A DNA stretch of 26,161 nucleotides, taken from VGWB01 sp964480945 (GTDB lineage: Bacteria > Bacteroidota > Ignavibacteria > UBA10030). Below, piece by piece: positions 17,001-24,928 of this stretch (its first letter is position 1; each line of letters starts with the position of its first letter). The stretch lies in NCBI GenBank assembly GCA_964480945.1, contig CAYZRX010000058.1, forward strand, positions 1 through 26,161. Direction: 5' to 3'. The translations under genes were made by a program, and so were the position numbers. A model generated the notes under the pieces. That model was not told the origin of the DNA. It worked only from the letters and a program-made list of their open reading frames with translations, and searched no databases.

Positions 17001-17828
17001 TCACTCGCGGGTCAAAACGTAGGTTCTCTGCGCCTGGGCACTGAAGTACCCCAGGGCGTTGTTCGTGAGGTTGGATTTCGGGTTGTACTCGTTGATCGCC
17101 AGCAGGTCCGGCACCTCTATATCGTCGCCGCCGGTAATTTGTCTCAGAGTATAGAAATAGTCGTACGTCGCCTTGTCGACTGCAATGAGGTCGACAAGTA
17201 TGGTGCGGGTCGGCGAAAAGAAGGTCGGACCATCCAGCACAACTTGTTTCCCATCGGAGTACTTGTCACTGTAGATTGTCCAGTAGACAGTGTTGTCGTT
17301 CGGCTGATATGCCTTGATCAGGCAGTATTCTTCAACCCCTGGCCGGTTGCTGAGGTAATACTTGAGCGCCACCGGATTGGGGAATCGGGGGTCATAGTAG
17401 AGCGGAATACTTTGGATTGAATCGAAACTCATCGGCTCGGGCATGGTCGAGACGGCGGCGTATCGCTGGCCGCCGAATTCCACCGTGAGTGTGTAAGTCC
17501 TGTGGGGTGCTCCCAGGATTCCGGTGGGGGCATAAATTCCGGGCTGGATTTCATTCAGTGTTTCGCTGTTCCCGAGGTCGTCACGGAGTGTGACGACGGC
17601 CCCCGTTGCGACCCTGGGCTGTGATTTCTTGAACGCACTTTCCGCGAAGCTCAGCTTCACCCTGCTGGCCGAATAGACTTCAGAGATCGTCCCCTCAATC
17701 ACAATCTGGTTTTCCACTTCGGAAAGATCCAACTCGATGACCTCCTCACATGAGAGGAAAAGAACAGACACCATCAGCGAGAGGGCGGTAGCTGCTCTTG
17801 TGGACAAGAATCGTAAGAGGGTCGTCAT
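17001..17828 (-). CDS. DUF4249 family lipoprotein
   Basis: A 275-residue envelope lipoprotein. The N-terminus has a signal peptide with lipobox LFLSC (Cys27), followed by EEVIELDLSEVENQIVIEGTISE, the typical start of DUF4249 proteins. A beta-rich repeat-like body follows (VTLRDDLGNSETLNEIQPGIYAP; RTYTLTVEFGGQRYAAVSTMPEP), and it ends with a YFSAQAQRTYVLTRE motif near the C-terminus. DUF4249 genes in Bacteroidota commonly follow a TonB-dependent receptor gene and are thought to encode a surface or periplasmic accessory; the ligand is unknown. Here the receptor gene is upstream on the same strand, but 700 bp of palindrome-rich DNA lies between. The ATG at 17828 lacks a clear Shine-Dalgarno. The reverse-strand TACAAT near 17880 could be a -10 box, without a good -35. 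Confidence 0.85.
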   Translation of the reverse strand: MTTLLRFLSTRAATALSLMVSVLFLSCEEVIELDLSEVENQIVIEGTISEVYSASRVKLSFAESAFKKSQPRVATGAVVTLRDDLGNSETLNEIQPGIYAPTGILGAPHRTYTLTVEFGGQRYAAVSTMPEPMSFDSIQSIPLYYDPRFPNPVALKYYLSNRPGVEEYCLIKAYQPNDNTVYWTIYSDKYSDGKQVVLDGPTFFSPTRTILVDLIAVDKATYDYFYTLRQITGGDDIEVPDLLAINEYNPKSNLTNNALGYFSAQAQRTYVLTRE

Positions 17829-17957
17829 GTGTTTATTCGGTAGACAGTTACGTTAGTTCTTATGTTTTGCTTAACATTGTAGCTCCTTCTACGCCCTTGA
17901 GAAGAATCTGTCTGCGCGTTGAACGACGACGCAACATGATTCAGCAACAAATACGTC
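17829..17957 (-). other. Upstream region of the DUF4249 gene
   Basis: AT-richer DNA between the repeat element and the start codon. It lacks the TGTCACCCG/TTGTCCTA motif found upstream of fecR and of the PorT-like gene. No gene is seen. A separate promoter may lie here if the repeat element blocks read-through from the receptor gene. Confidence 0.35.
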
Positions 17958-18470
17958 GTTACTTTCTTCGCTCCTCCGAAGAAAGTAACCAAAGAAGGGA
18001 GGCCGAAATCGTAACGCTCGGCGTTATGCCCCCAACGCACAGGCCGAAATTCCGGTGCGGAAAGACTTCTGCAAGCTTGAGAGAATTATGCAGTTGCACC
18101 GGAATTGAACCCGCGGGTGATTCCCCAGCCGCACACCGCCGACGATTTCGGTAGCTCTGGGCATTAAAATACCTCTGCCTCGTCATTGCCCCGAGCCCCG
18201 GAAATCGATGGCGGTGCGGGTGAGCAGTATTGCCACGTGCGTTTAGATTTCGGCCAGTTGCTGAAAGCCTCTCGAGTGGAGAACTCATTCCGGCCGAAAT
18301 CTTCGGCTTGTGCGGAGGCTGCTTCAACACGTGCGTTTCGATTTCCGTCTCCTTTTCTTTCGGCCGGAGGCTGATCCGCCTCTGGCGGAGGTTACTTTCC
18401 CGTCTTCTGGGATCCCGCTCACGAGACGGGATCCAAAGTGCGGGACTTTTGGAGAGGCAAAAGAAGTAAC
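17958..18470. repeat. Palindrome-rich repeat element, MITE-like
   Basis: About 510 bp without a credible gene. The left end has a 13-bp perfect inverted repeat, GTTACTTTCTTCG (17958-17970) and CGAAGAAAGTAAC (17977-17989). The right end closes with CAAAAGAAGTAAC (to 18470), an imperfect inverted copy of the left end. Inside are AATTCCGGTGC/GCACCGGAATT (18048-18058, 18096-18106), a direct repeat CACGTGCGTTT (18234-18244, 18328-18338), five copies of GCCGAAAT-like words in both directions, the TCCGCC-TCT-GGCGGA palindrome (18375-18389) and GGATCCCG/CGGGATCC (18410-18417, 18427-18434). No transposase is present. It may be a non-autonomous mobile element or a dispersed intergenic repeat. Confidence 0.6.
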
Positions 18471-18528
18471 AACCCGTGAGGGGTGAAGGTCTATTGCACA
18501 ATTGTAGAATAATCATCGTAACAATCCA

Positions 18529-21156
18529 CTAGAATGTAAACGTGTAGCTGAGCGAAGGAATCATCGGGAAGAGGGAGACCTTCACCGCCTCCTTCAGCCC
18601 CGATCCATCCCCCCGATCGCGGAACACCACGGTGTAGATGTTCCGCCTCCCGTACAAATTGTAGAAGCTCAGGTTCCAGATACCTCCCCCGTCCGTGGTG
18701 TACGAGATTCCGAGATCGAGACGATGATAGGGGGGAAGACGGTATCCGTTCCTCTGCGTATAGGCCAGCACCTCTTCGGTGAACACCGAATACTTGCCGT
18801 AGGGGAGCGTGATTCTGTAGCCCGACGTAAGAACGAAGTTTGCCGAGCACAGCCAGTGTCGGTTGAGCTCATACTCCACTGTAATATTCAGTTCGTGGGG
18901 CTTGTCATTCTTGGCGAAGAACGGCGCACCCCCGCCGATCTGATCAAACTGCCTCTTTGAGGCGGAGAGGGAGTAGGCAATCCAGCCGGTCAGATTTCCC
19001 AGATTCTTCCGCAGGAGTAGCTCCAGACCATATGCCCATCCTCTACCGAACGCCAATTCCGAATCGAAGTAGTTTTTGAAGAGAAAATTCGCGCCGTCTT
19101 TGTAGTCGATCTGATTCCACAAGTTCTTGTAGTAGACCTCTGCGGAGAATTCGTATGTATTCTCCTGGAAATTCTTGAAGTATCCGATGGAGAATTGATC
19201 GGAGATTTGGGGCTTGATCCCACTGCTGCTGGGCTGCCACACGTCCAACGGCGTCCCGGAGTTCGAACTGCTGATCATGTGCAGGTATTGATAGTTTCGT
19301 GTATACCCGGCCTTGAGAGAGGTGAACGGATCCAACAAATAGACTGCGCTGACTCTCGGCTGCAGGTTGGAGTAGGTCTGTTCCTCGTTGCCGTGGAAAT
19401 CGACGTTGAGGTCATCAGCATCGTCAATATCGAACTTGTCGGCTTCGCCGGACACGCTGAAAAGGCTGGCGCGCACCCCGTACTCAAGCTTCAGGTTTTC
19501 GTTCCAGGCGTATTCGTGAGAGACATACGCATTGAATTCATTGGCGGATTTCTTTCCGATGACGAATCGGTAGTTCTCATCCCCTGAGATGACGAATTCC
19601 GCAGGCAAGAAAGAGTGATGAACGTAGTTTGCCCCAAAGTCGAATGTGTTTCGTGCATCGTGGAAGTACTCAAAGTCTTCTTTGAGGGTGACGTTCGCTA
19701 CTTCCGATACCCACTGGACGTTGTCATCGCCCGGATCCTCTCCGTGAACATCGAGCTCGTATATGAAATTGCTCAGAATGAACGAGGAGTTCAGGAAGAG
19801 TTTGTTGTTGAAGAGGTGGTTCCACCGGACCGTCCCGGTCGTATTCCCCCAATCCATACTGAACGCGTCCGCGAATCCAATGCCGTCCCGCCCGAAATAG
19901 CCTGAAACATAGACTCTGTCATCCTCATCGATCTTATAGTTCACCTTCGCGTTGAAGTCATAGAAATGGAATTTCAGATCGCTGGCATCGCTGGAGAGCT
20001 TTGTGAAGAGGTCGAAGTATGTGCGCCTTCCGGAGATCAGAAACGAGGCCTTGTCTTTCTTGATCGGTCCCTGGAGCATCAGCCGGGAGAAGATAAGCCC
20101 GATGCCGGCGGTTCCGTCGAACTCTTTCATGTTGCCTTCTTTCATCTGCATGTCGATGACGGAGGAGAGCCGCCCGCCGTACTTCGCCGGCGCCGTACCC
20201 TTCATCAGCATGACGTTCCGGATGGCGTCCGAGTTGAAGATGGAGAAGAGGCCAAACGTGTGGAAGGGGCTGTAGACGGTCGCTTCGTCGAGGAGTATCA
20301 GATTCTGGTCGGCATCGCCGCCGCGGACGTACAGACCGCAATCTCCCTCACGGGGATTACTCACCCCGGGCAGCAGCTGGATCACCTTCAGAAGATCGTG
20401 CTCGCCCAGGAGCGCAGGAATCGCATTCAGCTTATCCGGGACAAGCCGGATCGTCCCCAGTTGAGGATTGCTCGGAGCGATTTCGTTCGCCTCGGAAAGA
20501 ACGAGGACTGTATCAACCTCGATCGAAGAGCTCTGCAATTGGACGTCCTGTTTGAGATCCGACTCCAACTCCACGAATGTTTCCGCAGTCGCGTACCCCA
20601 AGTAGCTGAACTGGATGATGTAGGCACTGGGGTAGAGGGTAAGGGAATAGAACCCATAGGCATTCGTCGACGTGCCGACGGAAAGATCCTTTACAACAAC
20701 ATTCGCCCCGACAAGCGCTTCGCCCGTCTGGGCATCTGTCACATACCCGCTGATCGTATACTTCGCATTTACGTCGCCGGCGGAGCGGTCCTTTGGCTTG
20801 ATCAGAATAACCTGTCGCTTCGTCATGGCGATGATATCAATGCCTGTCCCTCTCAGGACAGCCTTGAGAACCAGAAAGGCCGGTTCGTGATCCGCGGAGT
20901 ATGTAACCGTTGTGTCGTGGCTGAAGATATTTTCGTTATAGTTCAGATTGAAATTGCCCTTGCCCGCGATGGCGTGGAGTGCTTCTCTGAGGGGGACGTC
21001 ATCGAAACGAACTGATATCGTGTCCAACAACACCGAGGGGACCCGGACGTTTCTTGAATCGACAATCGGATGCTCCTGCCCGAGAGCCGCCGGAGAGAGT
21101 CCGGCGACGATGACAACAAGTAACCACCATTGCCTGGCTATTCTCGTGGAGGTCAT
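18529..21156 (-). CDS. TonB-dependent outer-membrane receptor with STN signalling domain
   Basis: An 875-residue outer-membrane transporter/signal transducer. Domains in order: signal peptide (1-26, ending AALGQ); STN domain (about 46-119: ISVRFDDVPLREALHAIAGKG ... VILIKP), which in FecA-type receptors contacts FecR; a carboxypeptidase-regulatory-like beta sandwich (about 134-210: ISGYVTDAQTGEALVGANVVV); plug domain (about 238-340: LPGVSNPREGDCGLYVRGGDADQNLILLDEATVY); then a 22-strand-type barrel to the C-terminal SLSYTFTF with terminal Phe. No classical TonB box is obvious. GAGGAA lies 9 bases before the ATG. It follows the DUF2807 gene by 31 bp, so it is co-transcribed with it. With the FecR and sigma genes upstream it forms a cell-surface signalling set. 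The substrate cannot be read from the sequence. Confidence 0.93.
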   Translation of the reverse strand: MTSTRIARQWWLLVVIVAGLSPAALGQEHPIVDSRNVRVPSVLLDTISVRFDDVPLREALHAIAGKGNFNLNYNENIFSHDTTVTYSADHEPAFLVLKAVLRGTGIDIIAMTKRQVILIKPKDRSAGDVNAKYTISGYVTDAQTGEALVGANVVVKDLSVGTSTNAYGFYSLTLYPSAYIIQFSYLGYATAETFVELESDLKQDVQLQSSSIEVDTVLVLSEANEIAPSNPQLGTIRLVPDKLNAIPALLGEHDLLKVIQLLPGVSNPREGDCGLYVRGGDADQNLILLDEATVYSPFHTFGLFSIFNSDAIRNVMLMKGTAPAKYGGRLSSVIDMQMKEGNMKEFDGTAGIGLIFSRLMLQGPIKKDKASFLISGRRTYFDLFTKLSSDASDLKFHFYDFNAKVNYKIDEDDRVYVSGYFGRDGIGFADAFSMDWGNTTGTVRWNHLFNNKLFLNSSFILSNFIYELDVHGEDPGDDNVQWVSEVANVTLKEDFEYFHDARNTFDFGANYVHHSFLPAEFVISGDENYRFVIGKKSANEFNAYVSHEYAWNENLKLEYGVRASLFSVSGEADKFDIDDADDLNVDFHGNEEQTYSNLQPRVSAVYLLDPFTSLKAGYTRNYQYLHMISSSNSGTPLDVWQPSSSGIKPQISDQFSIGYFKNFQENTYEFSAEVYYKNLWNQIDYKDGANFLFKNYFDSELAFGRGWAYGLELLLRKNLGNLTGWIAYSLSASKRQFDQIGGGAPFFAKNDKPHELNITVEYELNRHWLCSANFVLTSGYRITLPYGKYSVFTEEVLAYTQRNGYRLPPYHRLDLGISYTTDGGGIWNLSFYNLYGRRNIYTVVFRDRGDGSGLKEAVKVSLFPMIPSLSYTFTF

Positions 21157-21187
21157 TGTACGTTCCTCAGACGGACGCCCGAGTGGG

Positions 21188-21943
21188 TCAACCTACTTTT
21201 TGGATGATCGAGCCGCCGCTGATGCTGATGACTCTGACCACAGGATTTCCCCTGTAACGGAAGATCGACCCGCCGGACAGATTCACTTCGAGATTGTCGG
21301 AGACGGTCACGTTGCTCGTGCTGCCGCCGGAGAGGTTCGCCTGGCAATCCTTTACGGGAAAATCGAAGAGGTGGAGGACCGTCGCCCCGGAACCGTTCAC
21401 CAGCAGGCTGTTTGCGCTGCCGATCAACTCCACCGTGGTGCTCCCGGTCAGAGCGAAGGTGACATCGTCGGCAGTCAGACTTCCGTTGATCGTGGTTGCT
21501 CCGCTGGCCGCGAATTCTATTCCATGGGCAAGAACAAATCCATCCAGGCGGACAGAACCCGCGCCGGAGGTTTCGATGCGCTCTATGTCCGGCGTCCCTA
21601 TGGTGACTTCCATGGTCGTGTTGCGATAGGTGTTGTTTTCCAGTCCGATGAATATCTTGTCACCCTCCTGATACACCTTCAGGTATTGCTGAACATTGTC
21701 GTCGATATCAACTGTGACGGAGTAAGAGTCGCTTCTGTTGATTGTTGCCTTGAAGGCATTGCTCAGCGAGACCTTTTCGAAGCCCGTAAAATCGAATGAA
21801 ACGCTGACGATTCTGCCGGAACCGACGACGGTCTGTTGTTCCCCGTTTGTGTCGATGCCGTTCAGGGAATCGACCATAACACATCCTGGAACGAAGAGTG
21901 CCACAGCGAGGCAGATCACGCTTATGTGTTTGAAGAGATTCAT
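21188..21943 (-). CDS. DUF2807 (head GIN domain) lipoprotein
   Basis: A 251-residue lipoprotein with signal peptide and lipobox VPGC (Cys21). The mature part is a right-handed beta-helix-like series of short repeats (IERIETSGAGSVRLDG; GIEFAASGATTINGS; DVTFALTGSTTVELIGS; LLVNGSGATVLHL; CQANLSGGSTSNVTV; LEVNLSGGSIFRYRG; VISISGGSIIQKVG). This is the GIN/DUF2807 family, often labelled putative auto-transporter adhesin without proof of that role. The start is backed by a strong GGGAGG 6 bases before the ATG. It lies between the PorT-like gene (38 bp upstream) and the receptor gene (31 bp downstream), so it belongs to the same transcript. Its role beside the receptor is unknown; surface binding or scaffold are guesses. 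Confidence 0.87.
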   Translation of the reverse strand: MNLFKHISVICLAVALFVPGCVMVDSLNGIDTNGEQQTVVGSGRIVSVSFDFTGFEKVSLSNAFKATINRSDSYSVTVDIDDNVQQYLKVYQEGDKIFIGLENNTYRNTTMEVTIGTPDIERIETSGAGSVRLDGFVLAHGIEFAASGATTINGSLTADDVTFALTGSTTVELIGSANSLLVNGSGATVLHLFDFPVKDCQANLSGGSTSNVTVSDNLEVNLSGGSIFRYRGNPVVRVISISGGSIIQKVG

Positions 21944-21981
21944 CTCATCCTCCCATCCATTTGCAGATTGCTGAGAACTTC

Positions 21982-22686
21982 TTATGGCTCGCCGATCCGA
22001 AGAGGGAAGGTGAATCCGAACATGATTCTGAATCCCTTGTTTCTGTAGACAGGATCGCTCTCCAACTGTCCTTCTGTGATTTCATTCAGAATCGTAGCGG
22101 TGATCTTCCCGTTCCTGGCGATATTGTTGATCCCGTACGAGTACCGCGCCTCGAAGAAGAGCGCGACGATTTCATCGACCTGGTAGCTCAATCCGCCGCC
22201 CAGCTCGAGGGAGTATTCGAAATCGCGCACGATATCACGGGCGCTCGTCTCGATCTCAAGTTGGCCGAGTCCAAAGGCTCTTACATCCGCCCGAAGCCTC
22301 GACGAAAGATTGATCCCAACAGCAGGCCCCATGAACACGTACGGTCGAAGGTGACCTCCGACGGAGTACTTCACGAGGAGGGGTACTTCGAGATAGGAGA
22401 GGTCAAGAGAGAGCCTTGCCGCGGCGCCCTCGAAGCTCAGGGGCTCTGCAGAAGTACCTTTCTCCAGATAGGTCGGCTCGACGAGCAAGGAGAGATTTCT
22501 TGAGAATGAATACTCAAGGATGCCCGCGAGCGCATACTTTGTGCTGGAGGAAGCTCTGGCATTGTAAAATCTGGTTTGCTCTGCCTCAGAAAAATGCAGC
22601 CCACCCGTGAGCCCGATCCGCATTTGTGCCCGGCTGCCGTGAGAAAGCAGCAAGACTGCCGCGGTCAACAATCCAATGGTCTTCAT
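21982..22686 (-). CDS. PorT-family outer-membrane beta-barrel protein
   Basis: A 234-residue small barrel. It has a signal peptide (about 1-20, ending SRAQ), then alternating amphipathic strands typical of the PorT/OMP_b-brl_2 family: MRIGLTGGLHFS, YALAGILEYSFSRNLSLLVEPTYLEKG, LSYLEVPLLVKYSVGGHLRPYVFMGPAVGINLSS, YSLELGGGLSYQVDEIVALFFEARYSYGINNI, and a last strand FRIMFGFTFPLRI. The LEVPLLVKY block is characteristic. A strong ribosome-binding site AGGAGTGAC precedes the ATG. A predicted ECF-sigma promoter (22730-22760) lies about 44 bp upstream, suggesting that this gene leads a transcript with the DUF2807 and receptor genes. The specific function is unknown; the name PorT here means family only, not type IX secretion. 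Confidence 0.85.
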   Translation of the reverse strand: MKTIGLLTAAVLLLSHGSRAQMRIGLTGGLHFSEAEQTRFYNARASSSTKYALAGILEYSFSRNLSLLVEPTYLEKGTSAEPLSFEGAAARLSLDLSYLEVPLLVKYSVGGHLRPYVFMGPAVGINLSSRLRADVRAFGLGQLEIETSARDIVRDFEYSLELGGGLSYQVDEIVALFFEARYSYGINNIARNGKITATILNEITEGQLESDPVYRNKGFRIMFGFTFPLRIGEP

Positions 22687-22729
22687 ATTCTGTCACTCCT
22701 GTACGGTCTGTGGGTCCCTTCCCTCTTCC

Positions 22730-22760
22730 TAGGACAACCAAGCAGCGAATACGGGTGACA
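22730..22760 (-). promoter_or_regulatory. Putative ECF-sigma promoter for the PorT-like/DUF2807/receptor transcript
   Basis: On the - strand TGTCACCCG (22760-22752) is followed after 14 bp by TTGTCCTA (22737-22730). Read as TGTCACC-N17-TGTC it has the spacing of ECF promoters with TGTCA-type -35 and GTC-type -10 boxes. The same two boxes with the same spacing occur upstream of fecR. The expected start is near 22723, leaving a leader of about 37 bases. Confidence 0.65.
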
Positions 22761-22844
22761 AGGTGTTGTTCATAGCTTCGACACGGCGCGCCTCTCTTGC
22801 AGGCGGAAAGCTTCAGTGCATCGACGACTGTGAATTATAGGAAA

Positions 22845-23876
22845 TCAATGGGGGAGAAATCGAATCGTGTCTCCCTGCTGCACGTACTGCACGTTCATGA
22901 CAACCGAAATGAGATGAAGGTTCTCAACAAGCCGTTTGTTCTCAATGAAGACCGTGATGTTGCTCTTGAGCATTGAACTATCGGCAACCTCAATGTTGAC
23001 GTTGTACCATCGTTCCAGTTGATCCAGAACCTCGGGTACCGGCGTGTTTTGGAAATAAATCTCCCTCTTCATCCACGATAAATATCTCGAGATATCAATC
23101 TCTTCGGGGGGCGTGGGCGACTGCCCTTCGATCAGCCTGCTTGCCTCATTGTCTCGCACATAAACGACCTTAGACGTATCGTTGTTACCCTCTGTTTGGA
23201 AAGAGACCGTACCTTCTTGCACGGCGAGGACAATCTGCCTGTCTCCTTTCCAGGCGCGCACGTTGAACTTCGTTCCAAGCACCTCAATTCTTCCGGCGCC
23301 GGCGCGGACGATGAATGGTACCCTGTCGTTCTTGGCCACGTCAAAATATGCCTCGCCCTCAAGAGAGACTTCCCGCGCATGACCATCCGCGAAGCTCTCC
23401 GGATACGCAAAGGAACTGCCGATGTCGGCGGTCACTCTCGTGCCGTCAAACAGCTCTACGGTTTGCATGCTGTTGAACGTGAGCGAAATCTCCCCGGTCT
23501 CCCTTCTCGAGGTGAGGGTCGTCAACAGGTAGATCGCCCCCACGGCCACCACAATCGCCGCAGCAACTCTCACAATGTATGATCTCGCCGTGAGACTGAG
23601 TGCCTGTTTTCTTCCGGGAGATTGAGCAAACGTGATGACCTTTGTTTCCGTAGCGGCGTGGGATTGTCGTATCCTCGATAAGACAAGGTTCAATGCTTTC
23701 TCTGTATCGGGCTTGGGGAGGGCCTTCCGTTCAGCCGACCACGTTTTCTTGACGCGTTCATACAACGTGCGGTTCTCTTCCGTTTCCGATAGCCATTCCG
23801 CAAGCTCTTCCTCCTCGATTTCCGACGAAACTCCGGTCAGATGATTAACCAGTATTTCCCAGTCGATCTTCTTCAT
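22845..23876 (-). CDS. FecR-family anti-sigma factor / signal relay
   Basis: A 343-residue inner-membrane protein. The N-terminal cytoplasmic part (about 1-95) would bind the sigma factor. A single transmembrane helix lies at about 101-122. The periplasmic FecR domain (about 130-225) shows VELFDGTRVTADIGSSFAYPE, REVSLEGEAYFDVAKNDRVPFIVRAGAGRIEVLGTKFNVRA and VQEGTVSF, and a DUF4974/STN-like C-terminal domain (about 272-340: IYFQNTPVPEVLDQLERWYNVNIEV) follows. FecR proteins carry the signal from the STN domain of a loaded receptor to a cytoplasmic ECF sigma factor. Neighbours fit: the sigma gene ends 90 bp upstream, and the STN receptor is encoded two genes downstream. AGAAAG precedes the ATG, and a predicted ECF promoter sits at 23909-23939. 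Confidence 0.94.
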   Translation of the reverse strand: MKKIDWEILVNHLTGVSSEIEEEELAEWLSETEENRTLYERVKKTWSAERKALPKPDTEKALNLVLSRIRQSHAATETKVITFAQSPGRKQALSLTARSYIVRVAAAIVVAVGAIYLLTTLTSRRETGEISLTFNSMQTVELFDGTRVTADIGSSFAYPESFADGHAREVSLEGEAYFDVAKNDRVPFIVRAGAGRIEVLGTKFNVRAWKGDRQIVLAVQEGTVSFQTEGNNDTSKVVYVRDNEASRLIEGQSPTPPEEIDISRYLSWMKREIYFQNTPVPEVLDQLERWYNVNIEVADSSMLKSNITVFIENKRLVENLHLISVVMNVQYVQQGDTIRFLPH

Positions 23877-23908
23877 TGAATCTTTCTGTGAGGTCTCACC
23901 CTAACACT

Positions 23909-23939
23909 TAGGACAATTGGAATGTGAAAACGGGTGACA
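23909..23939 (-). promoter_or_regulatory. Putative ECF-sigma promoter for fecR
   Basis: On the - strand TGTCACCCG (23939-23931), 14 bp, then TTGTCCTA (23916-23909), the same boxes and spacing as at 22760-22730. Five of the 14 spacer positions also agree, mostly next to the -35 box. The predicted start is near 23902, about 26 bases before the fecR ATG. It lies in the 90-bp gap after the sigma gene, so the sigma factor could activate its own anti-sigma gene. Confidence 0.65.
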
Positions 23940-23944
23940 GCGTT

Positions 23945-23959
23945 CGCCCGACGCGGGCG
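23945..23959 (-). terminator. GC hairpin after the sigma gene
   Basis: CGCCCG (23945-23950), loop ACG, CGGGCG (23954-23959), lying 7 bp after the sigma factor stop and before the predicted fecR promoter. It has no T-run on the - strand, so it may only weaken read-through or stabilise the 3' end. Confidence 0.35.
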
Positions 23960-23966
23960 GCCACAA

Positions 23967-24542
23967 CTAGAATTTCAGCAGAAGCAGCGCCATGTGCATA
24001 TGTTGCAAGGACTTGCTTAGAGATTTCAGTGCGCGCTTCAGCTGAGTCTTGATTGTATTGATACGGACGTGCTGTATTTCGGCTATCTCTTGATAGGAAA
24101 GCTCATCATACTTTGCCAGACAAAGTATTTCCCGCTGCTTGGGAGGTAACTCGTTGATCGCTCTCTCCACCGCTTCGGTCATCTCGTCTGATTCGAGCTG
24201 GACGTCAGGCCGGGTGATGGGATCGTCGGATTTTCTTTCGACGCTCTCAAGAGGGTAAGAAAAACTTTCATGTTTAATCAGATTCAGACAAGCATTCTTC
24301 ACGGAAGTGTACAGATAGCTCTTCAAGCTTGCCCGGATCTGCAGGGCCTCCCTGCTTTCCCAGAGCTTGACGAAGACATCCTGCACGAGACTTTCGGCAG
24401 TGTTGAGATCCTTTGTGAACCTCCCCGCAAAGAAACACAATGGTTCGTAGTGCCGGCGGAAGAGGAGAGAAAATGCCTCTTCGTCACCGCGACGCAGCTT
24501 ACTGATTATCTCCAATTCGCTATGGGTGCCTGAGTTGCCCAT
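23967..24542 (-). CDS. ECF RNA polymerase sigma factor (FecI-like, Bacteroidota type)
   Basis: A 191-residue sigma-70 family protein. Region 2 lies at about 24-92 (FSLLFRRHYEPLCFFAGRF; AESLVQDVFVKLWESREAL; the -10 recognition helix) and region 4 at about 122-176 (INELPPKQREIL; ELSYQEIAEIQHVRINTIKTQLKRALKSL; the helix-turn-helix that reads the -35 box). Region 3 is absent, as in all ECF sigmas. The ATG at 24542 is chosen because MGNSGTHSELEIISKLRRGDEEAF matches family N-termini; the 35 extra codons possible upstream have no sigma-like sequence. The following gene is FecR. The gene itself has no copy of the TGTCACCCG/TTGTCCTA motif upstream, so it is probably expressed from a basal promoter. 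It is likely the factor that reads the two motif copies downstream. Confidence 0.94.
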   Translation of the reverse strand: MGNSGTHSELEIISKLRRGDEEAFSLLFRRHYEPLCFFAGRFTKDLNTAESLVQDVFVKLWESREALQIRASLKSYLYTSVKNACLNLIKHESFSYPLESVERKSDDPITRPDVQLESDEMTEAVERAINELPPKQREILCLAKYDELSYQEIAEIQHVRINTIKTQLKRALKSLSKSLQHMHMALLLLKF

Positions 24543-24928
24543 GGTCCGAACGGCGGGACAGAGGAAGGTAGCCCTATGAGGGAAGATACGGAAGTGGGCC
24601 TCTTGAGATGCGTGGAACATCGGGCTTTGAGAGCTCCCTTGTCCCACGGTGGGATCCTAAAGTACTCGTGCCACTTCTGGGAAAAGACGGCGTATTGAGC
24701 ATGGCACCGGCAGGACATGGGGAGGACGCGCCTGTCGCGGGATTTGCCTGAAGAATCCCTCTTCCGTGCTCCTGCTGATGCAGCCCAGCCGAGGGAAAGT
24801 TTGACTCTGCTCACTATGGCTGGGGTTGTTCAGGCCGCGGGCCGGCTGCGAAGGGTGCTCCCGGCCCGAGTTCATCCTCATCGCTCAGCTGACAGGCGAC
24901 CGTTGATGGCTGACTGCTGATCACTTAT
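24543..24928 (-). other. 386-bp upstream region of the sigma gene, no gene seen
   Basis: Holds the presumed sigma-gene promoter, but I find no convincing boxes on the - strand and no copy of the locus motif. A short palindrome TCCCA-CGG-TGGGA lies at 24642-24654. Open frames here have no recognisable protein features. Confidence 0.4.

Noticed and set aside
17958..18470. CRISPR array or small genes in the repeat-rich spacer
   Set aside because: Repeats are palindromic, irregular in spacing and mixed in orientation, with no regular repeat-spacer units; open frames overlap on both strands without protein-like features.
19966..21015. 349-codon open frame on the + strand opposite the TonB-dependent receptor
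   Set aside because: Shadow of the receptor gene; no motif, no ribosome-binding site of note.
21658..21690. TGTCACCC on the + strand within the DUF2807 gene
   Set aside because: Inside a coding region, wrong strand for the locus, and no matching -10 box 17 bp downstream.
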